Both the position numbers and the translations under genes were made by a program. This document shows positions 51,714 to 59,143 of a DNA stretch of 64,000 bases, piece after piece. The stretch spans positions 6,483,961 to 6,547,960 of the forward strand of contig NZ_JH993797.1 of the NCBI RefSeq assembly GCF_000316115.1, written 5' to 3'. The notes beneath the pieces are model-generated. The model was not told the origin of the DNA, did no database searches, and was given only the letters and a program-made list of their open reading frames with translations. Source of the stretch: Leptolyngbya sp. PCC 7375 (lineage in GTDB: Bacteria; Cyanobacteriota; Cyanobacteriia; Phormidesmidales; Phormidesmidaceae). Position 1 is the first letter of the stretch; each line of letters opens with the position of its first letter.

Positions 51714-52005
51714 GACAGCTGACTATGGAAAATGTCAACAGAATTCGAAAATTCTACGAAGCACACTGTGGCACAGAATTCTCTTTTTAAGACTCACTCC
51801 GGCTTCTGAATTATGCATTCTAGCTGATGTTGTTTTGCCCAGGGGATCTGCCAAAAAATAAGCTCTCTGGATTAGAATGGGAAAAGGTTAAGGGGAAAGG
51901 GGGAAAGGGTGCATCGGTGGGTACTTTATTTATCGGCAATTCCCCAGGATCAATGCTCAACAATCGCATATTGTCATCAGGTATTAGCCAAAACCTGTTT
52001 CACTA
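51714..52005 (-). pseudogene. 3' ccmM fragment with flank repeat copy 2
   Basis: The dispersed flank block is followed by sequence matching the 3' end of ccmM (TTAAGACTCACTCCGGCTTC and CAATGCTCAACAATCGCA), interrupted by about 70 foreign bases. It has no intact frame. Confidence 0.82.
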
Positions 52006-52010
52006 AAAGA

Positions 52011-52406
52011 CTACTCAACACCTTCAAAGCGCCAGGGAACCGGATCAACCGCCACACCATTCACGGTAAAGTCCCCAGTGCAGGTGCGGGCCAGTTGACG
52101 CCCCCGTTGACCCCACACCACCGGATCAACCTGTCCAGCTTTAACAAAGTCTCCTTCAGCAACATCTATGCGGCTCAGATGAATCATAATGCTCAACACA
52201 CCCTGGCCGTGGTCAATATCAATGGTGTTGCTGTGCAGCTCGAAGCCTTCAACCACCCGCCCTACCAGCCGGATATAACCCGCTGCTGGAGACACAACCG
52301 GCGACCCGGTGGCGACATCGTAGTCCACACCTCGATGGTAGTAGTTTTCGGCAAGCTCGCTATTATAATATCGCCGAACGTCAAACACAGTACTGACGTA
52401 ACCCAT
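52011..52406 (-). pseudogene. M23 (LytM-type) peptidase, 5'-truncated and frameshifted
   Basis: The frame encodes NYYHRGVDYDVATGSPVVSPA, then FELHSNTIDIDHGQGVL and the end VNGVAVDPVPWRFEGVE of a lysostaphin-like endopeptidase. In the middle the expected STGASTGPHLHWGLY is read in the wrong frame, giving QRGRQLARTCTG. Two compensating indels restore the frame afterwards. The HxH zinc motif is lost and the N-terminal half is absent. Confidence 0.85.
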
Positions 52407-52607
52407 TCACTCAGTTTATGTGTCTAACCCGACGTTTCAAAGGTTTTAATCCAGATTAAGAAATCACTAGAGAATCGTATGCTAAGGCACCCAGAATAGT
52501 TACTTGGTTATAATTCAGATGAACTATCACTGCAGTTGATAGCTATTTATAGCAATGATTTACAGCCTCATACTCAAACAACCTGAAGCTAATCCATTAA
52601 GAAAATC

Positions 52608-52766
52608 ATGAAAACCAGCGTTGAAATAGACGATGCCTTAATCGCCGATGCCTTACAAACTACTGGTCTAACCGCTACCGATCAAGTCATCGAATTAGCC
52701 CTAAAAATGCTAATACAACTCAAACGACAAGAAAAAATCAAAGCTTTTCGAGGCAAGTTACCTTAG
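52608..52766 (+). CDS. VapB-type antitoxin without toxin
   Basis: The 52-residue protein reads MKTSVEIDDALIADALQTTG and continues with a VIELALKMLIQLKRQEKI helix and FRGKLP, the ribbon-helix-helix pattern of DUF2191/VapB antitoxins. No PIN gene follows; instead two very short frames overlap downstream. It may be an orphan or partner a distant VapC. Confidence 0.75.
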   Translation: MKTSVEIDDALIADALQTTGLTATDQVIELALKMLIQLKRQEKIKAFRGKLP

Positions 52767-52770
52767 GAAG

Positions 52771-52878
52771 GTGACCTCTATTGATGAGATTCTTGAAATT
52801 CTTATTAATGAAACCACTGTGGGACGAAAACAGATTATGGATGAGCTGGAAACAATTAATAGGAGGCTCGATGACTAA
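52771..52878 (+). CDS. 35-residue small protein
   Basis: GTG 52771 opens MTSIDEILEILINETTVGRK, continuing with an acidic helical tail. The frame overlaps the next gene's ATG (52871) by 8 bp. It looks helical and antitoxin-like in composition. No family was recognised. Confidence 0.35.
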   Translation: MTSIDEILEILINETTVGRKQIMDELETINRRLDD

Positions 52879-53002
52879 TCTTAGTGATATGCGTAAGAAA
52901 ATTGACGCTATGCGTCTGGAGCGCGAGGCTTGGACTGCGCGCATGCGGCAGATCGATGCAGATCGTGAAGTTAGAAAGCTTAATGCAAAAAAACTATTGT
53001 GA
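52871..53002 (+). CDS. 43-residue charged small protein
   Basis: ATG 52871 follows a clear ribosome site (AGGAGG). The product (MTNLSDMRKKIDAMRLEREA and a Lys/Arg-rich end) should form one long charged helix. It is the last of three tightly packed small genes after 52608. Function unknown. Confidence 0.45.
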   Translation: MTNLSDMRKKIDAMRLEREAWTARMRQIDADREVRKLNAKKLL

Positions 53003-53410
53003 GTCGACTTAGAGTTTGGTTTTCTTCGCTATTTGAGACAATTAAGACAAAAATTACACAGCGCTGACTGTAGCTCTGCTTGGAAGAGCCCTCTGCTTGA
53101 CCCAAAATCTTAGCGTTGGAACTATGATTTGGGTTGCGTTTGCCCATCACCCAGTTGCATAGCAGTCAGTCATTTGTAGGGGGCGGTCCCAGCCGTGACT
53201 GCTAATACTTCACCAATAAATTTATAGATTACCATTAGCCTGATTCCAATTCGATAATCGATTGGTCAGAATGAACTTTTAGCAACTGCTCTAGCCTTTT
53301 GAGGGGGTAAATAAATGCTATAATTTAATGAGAGATAATTGTAAAATCGCTATTAATCGCTTATTGAGATTGCAGCGATCCTGCAATAAATCATATTGGA
53401 GTTACTTCAA
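53003..53410. other. Intergenic region
   Basis: About 400 bp without a frame of note. The A/T-rich run near 53320-53345 (TGCTATAATTTAATG) resembles a -10 region for the toxin-antitoxin pair that follows. Confidence 0.4.
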
Positions 53411-53638
53411 ATGCCTCCTCTTTTGGCTGAAAGGATTACAGTCAATCCCAAGCAATGTGGTGGTCGTCCTTGTATTAGAGGTATGAGGATTCGTGTATCA
53501 GATGTTTTGGACTTATTTGCAGCTGGACTTAGCTCTAAAGAAATTTTAGATGAAATGCCCGATCTGGAATCAGATGATTTAAAAGCAGCACTTTTGTACG
53601 CATCACGTAAGCTGAATCATCCAGTATTAGTTGCATGA
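53411..53638 (+). CDS. DUF433-family antitoxin
   Basis: The 75-residue product has the DUF433 core VNPKQCGGRPCIRGMRIRVSD and DLFAAGLSSKEILDEMPDL, a MerR-like DNA-binding fold. ATG 53411 is preferred to the upstream TTG 53396. Its stop overlaps the toxin start (ATGA). Confidence 0.88.
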   Translation: MPPLLAERITVNPKQCGGRPCIRGMRIRVSDVLDLFAAGLSSKEILDEMPDLESDDLKAALLYASRKLNHPVLVA

Positions 53639-53973
53639 TCATTTGGGTAGATGCACATCTGTCACCATCCATTGCAACGTGGATAACCGCAACATTTGGG
53701 GTGACAGCATTAGCTTTGCGCGATCTTGATTTGAGAGAGGCTGAAGATTTAGAGATTTTTGAAGCTGCAAAAGCTCAGAACGTCGTTATGATGACCAAAG
53801 ATAGCGACTTTGTTGATCTCATTGATCGGCTTGGTTCACCTCCACAGATTATTTGGTTAACATGTGGCAATACTTCGAATGCTCGATTACGTGAAATCTT
53901 AACTAAGACATTGCCTACAGCATTAGAACTTTTGAGGGCTGGTGAGCAACTGGTGGAAATCAGCGGAGATTAG
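53635..53973 (+). CDS. DUF5615 PIN-like toxin
   Basis: The 112-residue product has the DUF5615 signature: an N-terminal WVDAHLSPSIATWI with Asp, then ALRDLDLREAEDLEIFEAA, and VVMMTKDSDFVDL with an Asp pair. It pairs with the DUF433 antitoxin by a 4-bp overlap. These form VapBC-like systems common in cyanobacteria. An attC-like site follows 8 bp after the stop. Confidence 0.88.
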   Translation: MIIWVDAHLSPSIATWITATFGVTALALRDLDLREAEDLEIFEAAKAQNVVMMTKDSDFVDLIDRLGSPPQIIWLTCGNTSNARLREILTKTLPTALELLRAGEQLVEISGD

Positions 53974-53980
53974 TGGCCAA

Positions 53981-54058
53981 GCTAACATAACGCAGGAATA
54001 GGCTGAACTTGATTTATCAACTGAAATAGAAACATCCCAACCGCCGCTCAGCTCTACG
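53981..54058. repeat. attC-like palindrome D, interrupted by an IS
   Basis: The left arm GCTAACATAACGCAGGAA and the right arm CCGCCGCTCAGCTCTACG match site C. The last bases (TTAGC) are found at 55513, on the other side of the insertion sequence. Rejoined, the site is 83 bp long. Confidence 0.55.
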
Positions 54059-54399
54059 ACTATGAAGCCGTGAACGTGTCAAGTGGATTTCGGCATATTT
54101 TTTCGAGGAGTCTCTCATTTTCTATCCACATAAATCTCTCATCTTTTTGTCAAGATGATTTTTCTTTGTTATTGGGAATGTCTTTTTGATTGAGAATTAA
54201 TGAGGGACAAAGTGGATTTAACCGACTATCCGAGGTGTCAATGCGATTCGGGTATGTGCTCTACTGCATTGTCTCAAGAGTTTTTACAAAGGAGCATGGC
54301 TTATTCGTTAGGGCAACCGTGTTTCAGATTACGTGGAGCTTCAAGCTCATGCTAGAGTCTCACTTTATTCTCTTGATTCTCTCTTCTGAATGTTGTTCT
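54059..54399 (-). ncRNA. Candidate bridge-RNA region of the IS1111-type element
   Basis: The 341 bp after the recombinase stop have no coding frame. In IS1111-group elements the bridge RNA that guides recombination is encoded in this 3' region. The exact RNA was not folded here, so the limits are those of the region only. Confidence 0.4.
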
Positions 54400-55446
54400 C
54401 TATGTTGTTGCCTGAGATAGCTCTGGGTTCCACGGTTGATTGTGTAACAACATTGCCCAACACCGCACCAACAACTTCCGGGCAACCGCTACAATTGCTG
54501 TTTTCTTGCGTGTCTTCTGCCCACCGCTAATTCGAGCATAGGTGGCTGCAGCCCAATCGTTGTAACGTAACATAATCCAGGCCACTTCCACTAATGCGGT
54601 TCGTAGTAATCGCGATCCTCGTTTAGTAATCTTGCCCAGGCGATTGGTTTGCCCAGATTGATGTTGTTGGGGAATTAATCCAGCATAGGCAGACACTTGT
54701 CGTGAGTTTTCAAATCGCTTCGGATCATCCAAACAGGTGACAATCACTTCGGCTGTTTTACGGCCAACCCCAGGAATGGTCTGCAACAGTTGGATCCGGG
54801 CCTCCTGCTTTGCGAGTATTTCTAATTTCCGTTCAAGGGTTGCCAGGTGCTCCCATAGTTGGTCCAGCATCGTTAATTCTAAATCTAATTCCCCACGCCA
54901 TAGATTGTTCTCATCGCACTCCGTCAGTACTCGTCGGTGTTGGCCTAATTCGTCAATCCCCTGTACGGTCCAAGCTCGTTGTCCTGACGGTATCTTCACG
55001 CCTTGTTGATCGAACAAAGCACGAATCGCGTTTTGAACCCGATTGATGCGTCCAACCACCACTTTGCGATATTTCACCAAGTGCCGATATTGTCGGGTCT
55101 CTGGTGCAGGCACATACACTGGGTTGATCTGTTCCAGAGCAGCCAGTTTTGCCAGTTTCAAGGCATCGTCTTTATCCGTTTTGCGTTTGACGTTTTTCCA
55201 GCGCCAGGCCTCCTGGCTGGGATCGGCCACCAGTACTGGGTAGTCTTGGCCAACACAGAGATCATGCACCCACCCGGTAATCGAACACGTTTCCATTACC
55301 ACCAAGTGTGGTTGAGTACGATGTAATATTTCTTTGAATTCCCGTCGGTACGTCTTGAACGTGTCAAATTCAGTCGCGTTACTCTCCGTGTCCAGCAGAC
55401 ACGATACACAGTTGAATTTGCCCAGGTCGATCGCTAGAATCTTCAT
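54400..55446 (-). CDS. IS110-family recombinase/transposase
   Basis: The 348-residue protein has the RuvC-like DEDD start (ILAIDLGKFNCV, VVMETCSITG, KTDKDDALKLAKLA). The C-terminal Transposase_20 domain follows (LLQTIPGVGRKTAEVIV and RQVSAYAGLIPQQ with the conserved Ser). The frame is intact. It would catalyse RNA-guided insertion of the element. Confidence 0.93.
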   Translation of the reverse strand: MKILAIDLGKFNCVSCLLDTESNATEFDTFKTYRREFKEILHRTQPHLVVMETCSITGWVHDLCVGQDYPVLVADPSQEAWRWKNVKRKTDKDDALKLAKLAALEQINPVYVPAPETRQYRHLVKYRKVVVGRINRVQNAIRALFDQQGVKIPSGQRAWTVQGIDELGQHRRVLTECDENNLWRGELDLELTMLDQLWEHLATLERKLEILAKQEARIQLLQTIPGVGRKTAEVIVTCLDDPKRFENSRQVSAYAGLIPQQHQSGQTNRLGKITKRGSRLLRTALVEVAWIMLRYNDWAAATYARISGGQKTRKKTAIVAVARKLLVRCWAMLLHNQPWNPELSQATT

Positions 55447-55517
55447 GCTATCCTCCTAGTGTGAGAGGGGTGTGGTTGGTTTCTCTACTCTCTCACGGCT
55501 TGCATAGATTCTTTAGC

Positions 55518-55562
55518 GACAGCTGACTGTGGAAAATGGTAACAGAATTCGAAAATTCTACG
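55518..55562. repeat. Dispersed flank repeat, copy 3
   Basis: GACAGCTGACTGTGGAAAAT through AATTCTACG, joined to the 3' side of the intact ccmM-like gene. This is probably the source arrangement of the copies at 35392 and 51714. Confidence 0.85.
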
Positions 55563-55593
55563 AAGCTGTGGCACAGAATTCTCTTTTTAAGAC

Positions 55594-56532
55594 TCACTCC
55601 GGCTTCTGAATTACTTGCTCTAGCTGGCGCTGTTTCGCCTTAGGGTCAATGCTCAACAATCGCACATAGTCGCTAGGATGACTGACCAAAAACTGTTCCA
55701 CTTGGGTTAGCACCTGAGCCTCATGGGCGCTGGTAATTGTCGGGCCACTTTGCCAGGACCCTACCTTGAATCGTCGCGCATCGGCAAATTCCAGGCCAAT
55801 GTGATGGCCCTGGCGAAGTTGTTGCCGGATGATTTCTACGGTGTCTGTCTGTAACGGAGCCACCTTGCCATTTTGAGAGATAGACCGAGAGCCAGACCCA
55901 TTACTGGAGACCGGATTCTGCAAAGAGGGGGGGCAGGCGATACCGTCAGAACAGCGATACCCAGCCCGTAAGGCTTGATTGATTTCGACCACGTGGTGAG
56001 AGAAGCTGCGATCGCTATCGTTAGCATCCGGTAGCCGATCGGCGGCCTGCTGTGTGGTAATCACCGCTCCCGATGGCACATACTTACCGGCAGGAATCTC
56101 CACATCCTGGATCAGGGCGTGCATCATCACAATGCAACCGTGGCCCACCTGGGCATTAAACACCGTCGAGCGAAAGCCAATAAAACACTCATTGCCAACG
56201 TAAGCGGGACCGTGGATCAATGCCATGTGGGTAATGCAAGTATCATGGCCAATCCACACCGAGTAGGCTTGCTGATCATCCCCTAATATGCGTCCCTGCT
56301 CTAACCCATGGATGACCACCCCATCCTGAATATTAGTATTCTCACCGATGTAAAAGGGAGCCCCTTCATCCGCCCGAATGGAGGTATTGGGGGCGACGAT
56401 GACATTTTCACCCAACTGCACATCCCCAATCAGACTGCACTGGGGATGGACATAGGCAGAGGCTGCAATGGTGGGCTGATCTAGATCGCTATCCCAGGGA
56501 GTGGGTGGGGCGGGTTGATGACGCAGCGGCAT
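55594..56532 (-). CDS. ccmM: CcmM-like gamma-carbonic anhydrase with one Rubisco-small-subunit-like domain
   Basis: The left-handed beta-helix domain (about 20-200) keeps the three Zn ligands His75, His102 and His107. It also keeps Cys194 and Cys200, the disulfide pair needed for activity in Thermosynechococcus CcmM. One SSLD follows (VEIIRQQLRQGHHIGLEFAD to PSDYVRLLSIDP); carboxysomal CcmM usually has three or more. It lies 15 bp after hisI in a Zur-type operon, away from ccmKLN. It may be a zinc-starvation copy or a carboxysome variant. Pieces of it are scattered at 34.2, 48.0 and 51.7 kb. Confidence 0.88.
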   Translation of the reverse strand: MPLRHQPAPPTPWDSDLDQPTIAASAYVHPQCSLIGDVQLGENVIVAPNTSIRADEGAPFYIGENTNIQDGVVIHGLEQGRILGDDQQAYSVWIGHDTCITHMALIHGPAYVGNECFIGFRSTVFNAQVGHGCIVMMHALIQDVEIPAGKYVPSGAVITTQQAADRLPDANDSDRSFSHHVVEINQALRAGYRCSDGIACPPSLQNPVSSNGSGSRSISQNGKVAPLQTDTVEIIRQQLRQGHHIGLEFADARRFKVGSWQSGPTITSAHEAQVLTQVEQFLVSHPSDYVRLLSIDPKAKQRQLEQVIQKPE

Positions 56533-56547
56533 GGTACTGTCCTCGGT

Positions 56548-57033
56548 TCAAAGTTGAGTGGGATTGGGTGCATCCCCATAGACGGCGACGGGATTAAACG
56601 TCTTGTTGGTTTCTGTAAATGTGAGGGCAACGGGACCACTGGCCAACCGATCGCCTTCGCCAGGAGCAATCTGGCGATAAAAGCAAGAGCGATAGCCCAC
56701 ATGACAGCTGGCCCCTGACCCGGCCACATTGACCTTCATCCACAGACAATCTTGATCATCGTCGATCAACAATTGTTGCACGGTTTGCACCAACCCACTG
56801 GTGGCTCCCTTGTGCCACAGATGCTGACGGCTGCGGCTGTAGTAGTGGGCTTCTCCCGTTTCCAGGGTTTTTAGCAATGCGGCTTCGTTCATGTAGGCGT
56901 GCATCAGCACATCGCCGGTTGCGGCATCCGTGGTGATAACGGGGATAAGCCCATGGGCGTCAAATTTAGGAGCCAAGAGCATCCCTTCTTCGACGGCTTC
57001 TACTGAGGTGCGGACGGCAAAGGGTGATGACAT
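56548..57033 (-). CDS. hisI: Phosphoribosyl-AMP cyclohydrolase, altered Zn-site paralogue
   Basis: The 161-residue enzyme of histidine synthesis (opens the purine ring of PR-AMP) shows PKFDAHGLIPVI, AYMNEAALLKTLETGEAHY, YSRSRQHLWHKGATSG and CHVGYRSCFYR. In normal HisI the first Zn ligand is Cys in D-C-D-Q-D-A-L-W. Here that block is D-D-D-Q-D-C-L-W (Asp92 in place of Cys, new Cys96), with two extra residues before Cys110. Start 57033 is chosen by homology; the longer frame to 57210 is not HisI-like. Confidence 0.92.
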   Translation of the reverse strand: MSSPFAVRTSVEAVEEGMLLAPKFDAHGLIPVITTDAATGDVLMHAYMNEAALLKTLETGEAHYYSRSRQHLWHKGATSGLVQTVQQLLIDDDQDCLWMKVNVAGSGASCHVGYRSCFYRQIAPGEGDRLASGPVALTFTETNKTFNPVAVYGDAPNPTQL

Positions 57034-57214
57034 AAGACAGAGAGTAACAATGACAATCGTCGGTTTAGAGCAAATAATTTGCTTCAGTTGGACCTGAGAG
57101 CGTTGATTGGTGGTTAATTTGAGGACTGCTGAAACCTCTTTTTCGGGTTGCTTTAAATTTGCAGACACCAACTTCACAAAGAGTTCACATCCACCTCCGT
57201 ATATTCGCATATTG

Positions 57215-57235
57215 TGAGAATGATAATCATTCTAA
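57215..57235. promoter_or_regulatory. Zur/Fur-type operator 5
   Basis: TGAGAATGATAATCATTCTA lies between the divergent hisI-ccmM operon (180 bp from hisI) and the PEP-CTERM gene (21 bp from its start), so it could control both. Confidence 0.85.
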
Positions 57236-57256
57236 TTAAAGGTTGAGGTTTTCTCG

Positions 57257-58003
57257 ATGTCCAGTTTTGGCAAGTCAATGGTTTCTCTTACTGGCAAGAT
57301 GGGTGGCGCGATGGCGGAGCCGGTCCTGAGGACCCTCGCAATCGGCACAGCCCTGAGTCTATGCATCCTGACTCCAGCCCAGGCGGCCAGCTTTCGCCTT
57401 TCATGGACAGGGCAAATTCTGGGTTACAGCGCTGAGGGGCAATTTAGCTACGACGATGCCCAAACCTATGAAGACGGGATTGTTCGAGGTGACGATTTAG
57501 AGGCGTTTGACATCGCCTTCTATGATCCCCAAGGCAATCTGATTCAAGAGTTTGAGGATAACCACCTCACCTATTCAGGGTTCAACTTTAATTTCGACAC
57601 CCAAACGGGTGAAATTTTGCAAGATGGCTTTTTCGATGAGCCAAATGGCATTGATATTGGAGAATACACCGTCCTATTTGATGAAGCAGGGGAGCCCATT
57701 GGGGCAACGGGGCTAAATTTCTGGTCGGCGGCTCCCGCTCCGGATGGAGAGCCGATTCCCCATGTTCACCTGACTGATTTTGGCGATGAGTTTCCTGAGC
57801 TGCCGGTGGGCTTTGGCACCCACCTCGATGTGGCGTTCTTTACCCGCACGCGGGCAGAGCTTCTGGACGCTCCGGGGGCAGGTGAGCAGCTTGGCCAACG
57901 GATGATTGCCACCCAGGTGCCTGAACCAGGTGCTTTAGTTGGACTGAGTGCGATCGCACTGCTGGCTCTGCGTTTACGCCGCACCTCACACGTAACTCGC
58001 TAA
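57257..58003 (+). CDS. PEP-CTERM exported protein
   Basis: The 248-residue product has a signal peptide (hydrophobic LAIGTALSLCILTPAQAA), a beta-rich acidic body (many Asp and Glu, no Cys after the signal) and the sorting end VPEPGALVGLSAIALLALRLRR. Such proteins are processed by exosortase and placed at the cell surface. PHVHLTDFGDEF offers two His. The start may be one of the later Met codons (57278, 57299 or 57311). It follows operator 5 directly, suggesting expression in zinc shortage. Confidence 0.88.
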   Translation: MSSFGKSMVSLTGKMGGAMAEPVLRTLAIGTALSLCILTPAQAASFRLSWTGQILGYSAEGQFSYDDAQTYEDGIVRGDDLEAFDIAFYDPQGNLIQEFEDNHLTYSGFNFNFDTQTGEILQDGFFDEPNGIDIGEYTVLFDEAGEPIGATGLNFWSAAPAPDGEPIPHVHLTDFGDEFPELPVGFGTHLDVAFFTRTRAELLDAPGAGEQLGQRMIATQVPEPGALVGLSAIALLALRLRRTSHVTR

Positions 58004-58039
58004 GACCTATATACCCCCAAAAAACTAGTCGCAACTTCC

Positions 58040-59005
58040 ATGCCTAAATCTTTTTTCCGAATCGCTAGCTGGACGTACGCTTCCCTGGTAGGGACATTGC
58101 TACTAGCACCATCAGCTGAAGCAGCCATCTTCTACGCCACAGGACAGCGTCTGACCCAGGCTGTTCCGGGCGTCCACGATGATATCCGTGAAAACTTTTT
58201 GTTTGCAGTCGATTCAACAACCGGCATTGCCACCCCTGTTTCACCTGAGACCAGTGGATTACCCTCAGCATTAGCAGGGACAGCTGATCAGCGACTGTTA
58301 GGCTATCAATTTAGCGGCCAACTGGTGGAGATTGGCCTAGACTCTGCCACCCAAACCCCCACCGCTGAACCCACTGACCTGACTGCCACTAGTTTTGACG
58401 TCCTGGAGGATGGCAGAGGATTTATTGTGCCTTTTGACGAGAGTTTCAATACTCAACAACTCCATCAAGTTGACATAACCACGGGAGCAGCCCTTCCGCT
58501 GGGCTCATCTCAGGCGGTTGGCGATGCGATTGACCATACCCGCAGCGCTCAATTGGGCACAGCCACCCCTTTTGTGATTAGCCTGGGGTCGGTCGATAAT
58601 CGCCTCTATGGTATCGACCTCGATACCGAGTCCTTAATTCAGTTTGATGCAGAGACAGGAGACGCTGCTGTCGTCGGCGAGGTGGGCGCTGTAACCGCAG
58701 ATGATCGCGCTGTATTTAGCGGTTTTGCCGCGTTGACAGGTGTGGACACCGATAGCGATGGCCAGTTTGATACTCTCTTTGGCAATGTCAACTTTATCGA
58801 TGATGACAACGATCCGGCAACGCCCGTTCAGCGTCTGGGTGGGATCGCTCGCTACGACCTGAACAATGGCTCTTGGGATTTAGTGGGGACTAACCCCGGC
58901 GTTATTTTCTTTGGATTTGGGGCCTCACCTGCTGCTGTACCTGAACCGGGTATCCTACTGGGTCTTCTCAGCGTCGGATTCTTGGGCGGGTGGACGAGGC
59001 GGTAA
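58040..59005 (+). CDS. PEP-CTERM exported protein, DUF4394-like
   Basis: The 321-residue product has a signal peptide (LVGTLLLAPSAEA), a beta-propeller-like repeat body (LFAVDSTTGIATPVS, RLYGIDLDTESLIQFDAETG) and the sorting end VPEPGILLGLLSVGFLGGWTRR. DTDSDGQFDTLFG resembles a Ca-binding dockerin-like loop. It lies 36 bp after the previous gene and is probably co-transcribed. Function unknown. Confidence 0.87.
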   Translation: MPKSFFRIASWTYASLVGTLLLAPSAEAAIFYATGQRLTQAVPGVHDDIRENFLFAVDSTTGIATPVSPETSGLPSALAGTADQRLLGYQFSGQLVEIGLDSATQTPTAEPTDLTATSFDVLEDGRGFIVPFDESFNTQQLHQVDITTGAALPLGSSQAVGDAIDHTRSAQLGTATPFVISLGSVDNRLYGIDLDTESLIQFDAETGDAAVVGEVGAVTADDRAVFSGFAALTGVDTDSDGQFDTLFGNVNFIDDDNDPATPVQRLGGIARYDLNNGSWDLVGTNPGVIFFGFGASPAAVPEPGILLGLLSVGFLGGWTRR

Positions 59006-59061
59006 CCCCCGAACTCATCCACCCCAGAACCGGCCCAGTTATCTTATCCACAAGGTGACAA

Positions 59062-59107
59062 AGTTAGATGGGGGCACTGTGGTAATATCCACCACTTCCA
59101 TCTAACT
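59062..59107. terminator. Hairpin between convergent genes
   Basis: AGTTAGATGG and CCATCTAACT are a perfect 10-bp pair, with an inner GTGG/CCAC pair. Confidence 0.7.
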
Positions 59108-59143
59108 GAGCGCTTTATCAGCTAGGGGGGTATTCTTCGCAAG

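Larger units (their letters stand above)
54059..55512 (-). mobile_element. IS1111-group (IS110 family) element inserted in the attC-like site
   Basis: Boundaries follow from the split site D: ...CTCTACG before the element and TTAGCGACAGC after it. There are no terminal repeats or target duplication. Subterminal inverted repeats AAGCCGTGA (54065) and TCACGGCTT (ending 55501) lie 6 bp and 11 bp from the ends, the offset layout of the IS1111 group. Most non-coding DNA is downstream of the recombinase gene, also as in that group. Confidence 0.8.

Noticed and set aside
51909..52427. 172-codon plus-strand frame
   Set aside because: It is antisense to the M23 peptidase remnant, whose protein motifs are clear.
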